64,000 nt of DNA from Nocardia fluminea (GTDB lineage Bacteria; Actinomycetota; Actinomycetes; Mycobacteriales; Mycobacteriaceae): positions 2,852,001 through 2,916,000 of the forward strand of contig NZ_PJMW01000002.1 in assembly GCF_002846365.1 (NCBI RefSeq), read 5' to 3'. Positions 63,450-64,000 of the stretch are shown in pieces; the stretch's first letter is position 1; every line of letters starts with the position of its first letter. A program made the position numbers and the translations under genes. Under the pieces are notes generated by a model that was not told the DNA's origin, did no database searches, and saw only the letters and a program-made list of their open reading frames with translations.

Positions 63450-63977
63450 TCAGATCCGCAGAATCGCCAGTTGGGAAAGGGTGAGGACAGTCCATGGTGG
63501 TGGGCGTTCGCGTCGGCCGCGCCATGCCGTCGACGTGTGCCGGGCGGCTTCGGCGGTGTCACCGAGGCGGTAGAGCAGGACCAGGGTCAGTGCGATGGCG
63601 AGTGCGGCAAGCACGAAAACGCAACCGTGGACGGCCGCGTGCTCCTCGCAACCTGTCGCGCCGCAGCCCGTGTGCGGGTCGGCGGGAGCGGCGGCAGGCA
63701 GGGTCACGGCCGCTGGAGGTGCTCCGGCGAGAACCGGGGAGTCCGGTGTGGAGTGTTCGGTCGCGTGGTCCGCGGAGTGCTCGTTAGTTCCGGCCGGCCG
63801 AGTGACCGAGGGGCCCGACGGCGCGACGGTGAGAGCTTGCTGAGCGTGCGCACTGTCGCTCGCGTGCGCGGTGCCGAAGACCGCCGAGTGCATAGCCACG
63901 ATCCCGGCGAGCAGCATCAACACAGCGAGCGCCCTGGCGATGCCGGGTGCGCGCACGGGCTGATGCCGGTTCGTCAC
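63450..63977 (-). CDS. DUF6153-like His-rich membrane protein
   Basis: A 175-residue protein with an N-terminal hydrophobic segment (LAVLMLLAGIVAMHSAVFGT). A His/Glu-rich outer region follows (NEHSADHATEHSTPD, then DPHTGCGATGCEEHAAVHGC). The second helix is VFVLAALAIALTLVLLYRLG. The Cys/His cluster suggests metal binding. It matches the DUF6153 family, which commonly precedes DUF305 genes in actinobacteria, as here. GTG start. The region downstream to the window edge contains no further gene. Confidence 0.75.
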   Translation of the reverse strand: MTNRHQPVRAPGIARALAVLMLLAGIVAMHSAVFGTAHASDSAHAQQALTVAPSGPSVTRPAGTNEHSADHATEHSTPDSPVLAGAPPAAVTLPAAAPADPHTGCGATGCEEHAAVHGCVFVLAALAIALTLVLLYRLGDTAEAARHTSTAWRGRRERPPPWTVLTLSQLAILRI

Positions 63978-64000
63978 GGCGCCCAGTCTAGCGAGCGTCA

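Overview
The window is high-GC actinobacterial chromosome. Gene order and gene content point to Mycobacteriales, most likely Nocardia or a close relative. The backbone rpfB - ksgA - ispE ... rplY/pth ... prs - glmU - tRNA-Gln - tetR - mfd - mazG - lytic transglycosylase - eno - ftsB-like - DUF501 - ppx matches the Mycobacterium tuberculosis Rv1009-Rv1026 neighbourhood from memory. A complete ergothioneine cluster and a KstR-like box also fit this order. Genus-level assignment is inference.

Region by region. 1-8 kb: 3' end of rpfB, two tandem secreted lipases, rRNA dimethyltransferase, a copper chaperone with CsoR-like sites, ispE and an ABC-F ATPase. 8-12 kb: two DUF4393 (Abi-alpha-like) genes around a DUF445 membrane protein, then a SnoaL-like protein. 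12-19 kb: prfC, rplY, pth, then a repeat-rich gap with two about-41-bp tandem arrays and a complete IS3-type element inserted into the loop of a long palindrome, then a pks16-like acyl-AMP ligase. 19-26 kb: plsC/tetR with twin operators, egtE divergent from egtABCD. 26-35 kb: MmpS-like protein with eleven PYGQQ repeats, small conserved genes, prs-glmU, tRNA-Gln, two TetR regulators. 35-46.5 kb: mfd-mazG, a flavin-type oxidase fold protein, TerD, a decayed stretch, lytic transglycosylase, eno, septum protein, DUF501, exopolyphosphatase. 46.8-50 kb: P450, TetR and an acyl-CoA dehydrogenase behind a KstR-type palindrome.

52.6-55.1 kb is a degraded integrative element at a tRNA-Leu(UAA) gene: a 42-bp direct repeat of the tRNA 3' end, an integrase C-terminal fragment, an inverted copy of that fragment's end, and two unrecognised genes. 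55-64 kb: amino-acid and peptide transporters, small membrane/secreted proteins, a GntR regulator, a secreted serine hydrolase, a lipoprotein, and a DUF305/DUF6153 pair probably linked to metal handling.

Functionally the window joins housekeeping (translation quality, isoprenoid and cell-wall precursors, PRPP, UDP-GlcNAc, transcription-coupled repair, nucleotide sanitation, glycolysis, cell division) with stress and redox functions (ergothioneine, copper, TerD, stringent polyphosphate metabolism). The least explained material is the DUF4393/DUF445 cluster, a roughly 125-bp dispersed sequence present twice, and the tRNA-Leu scar.
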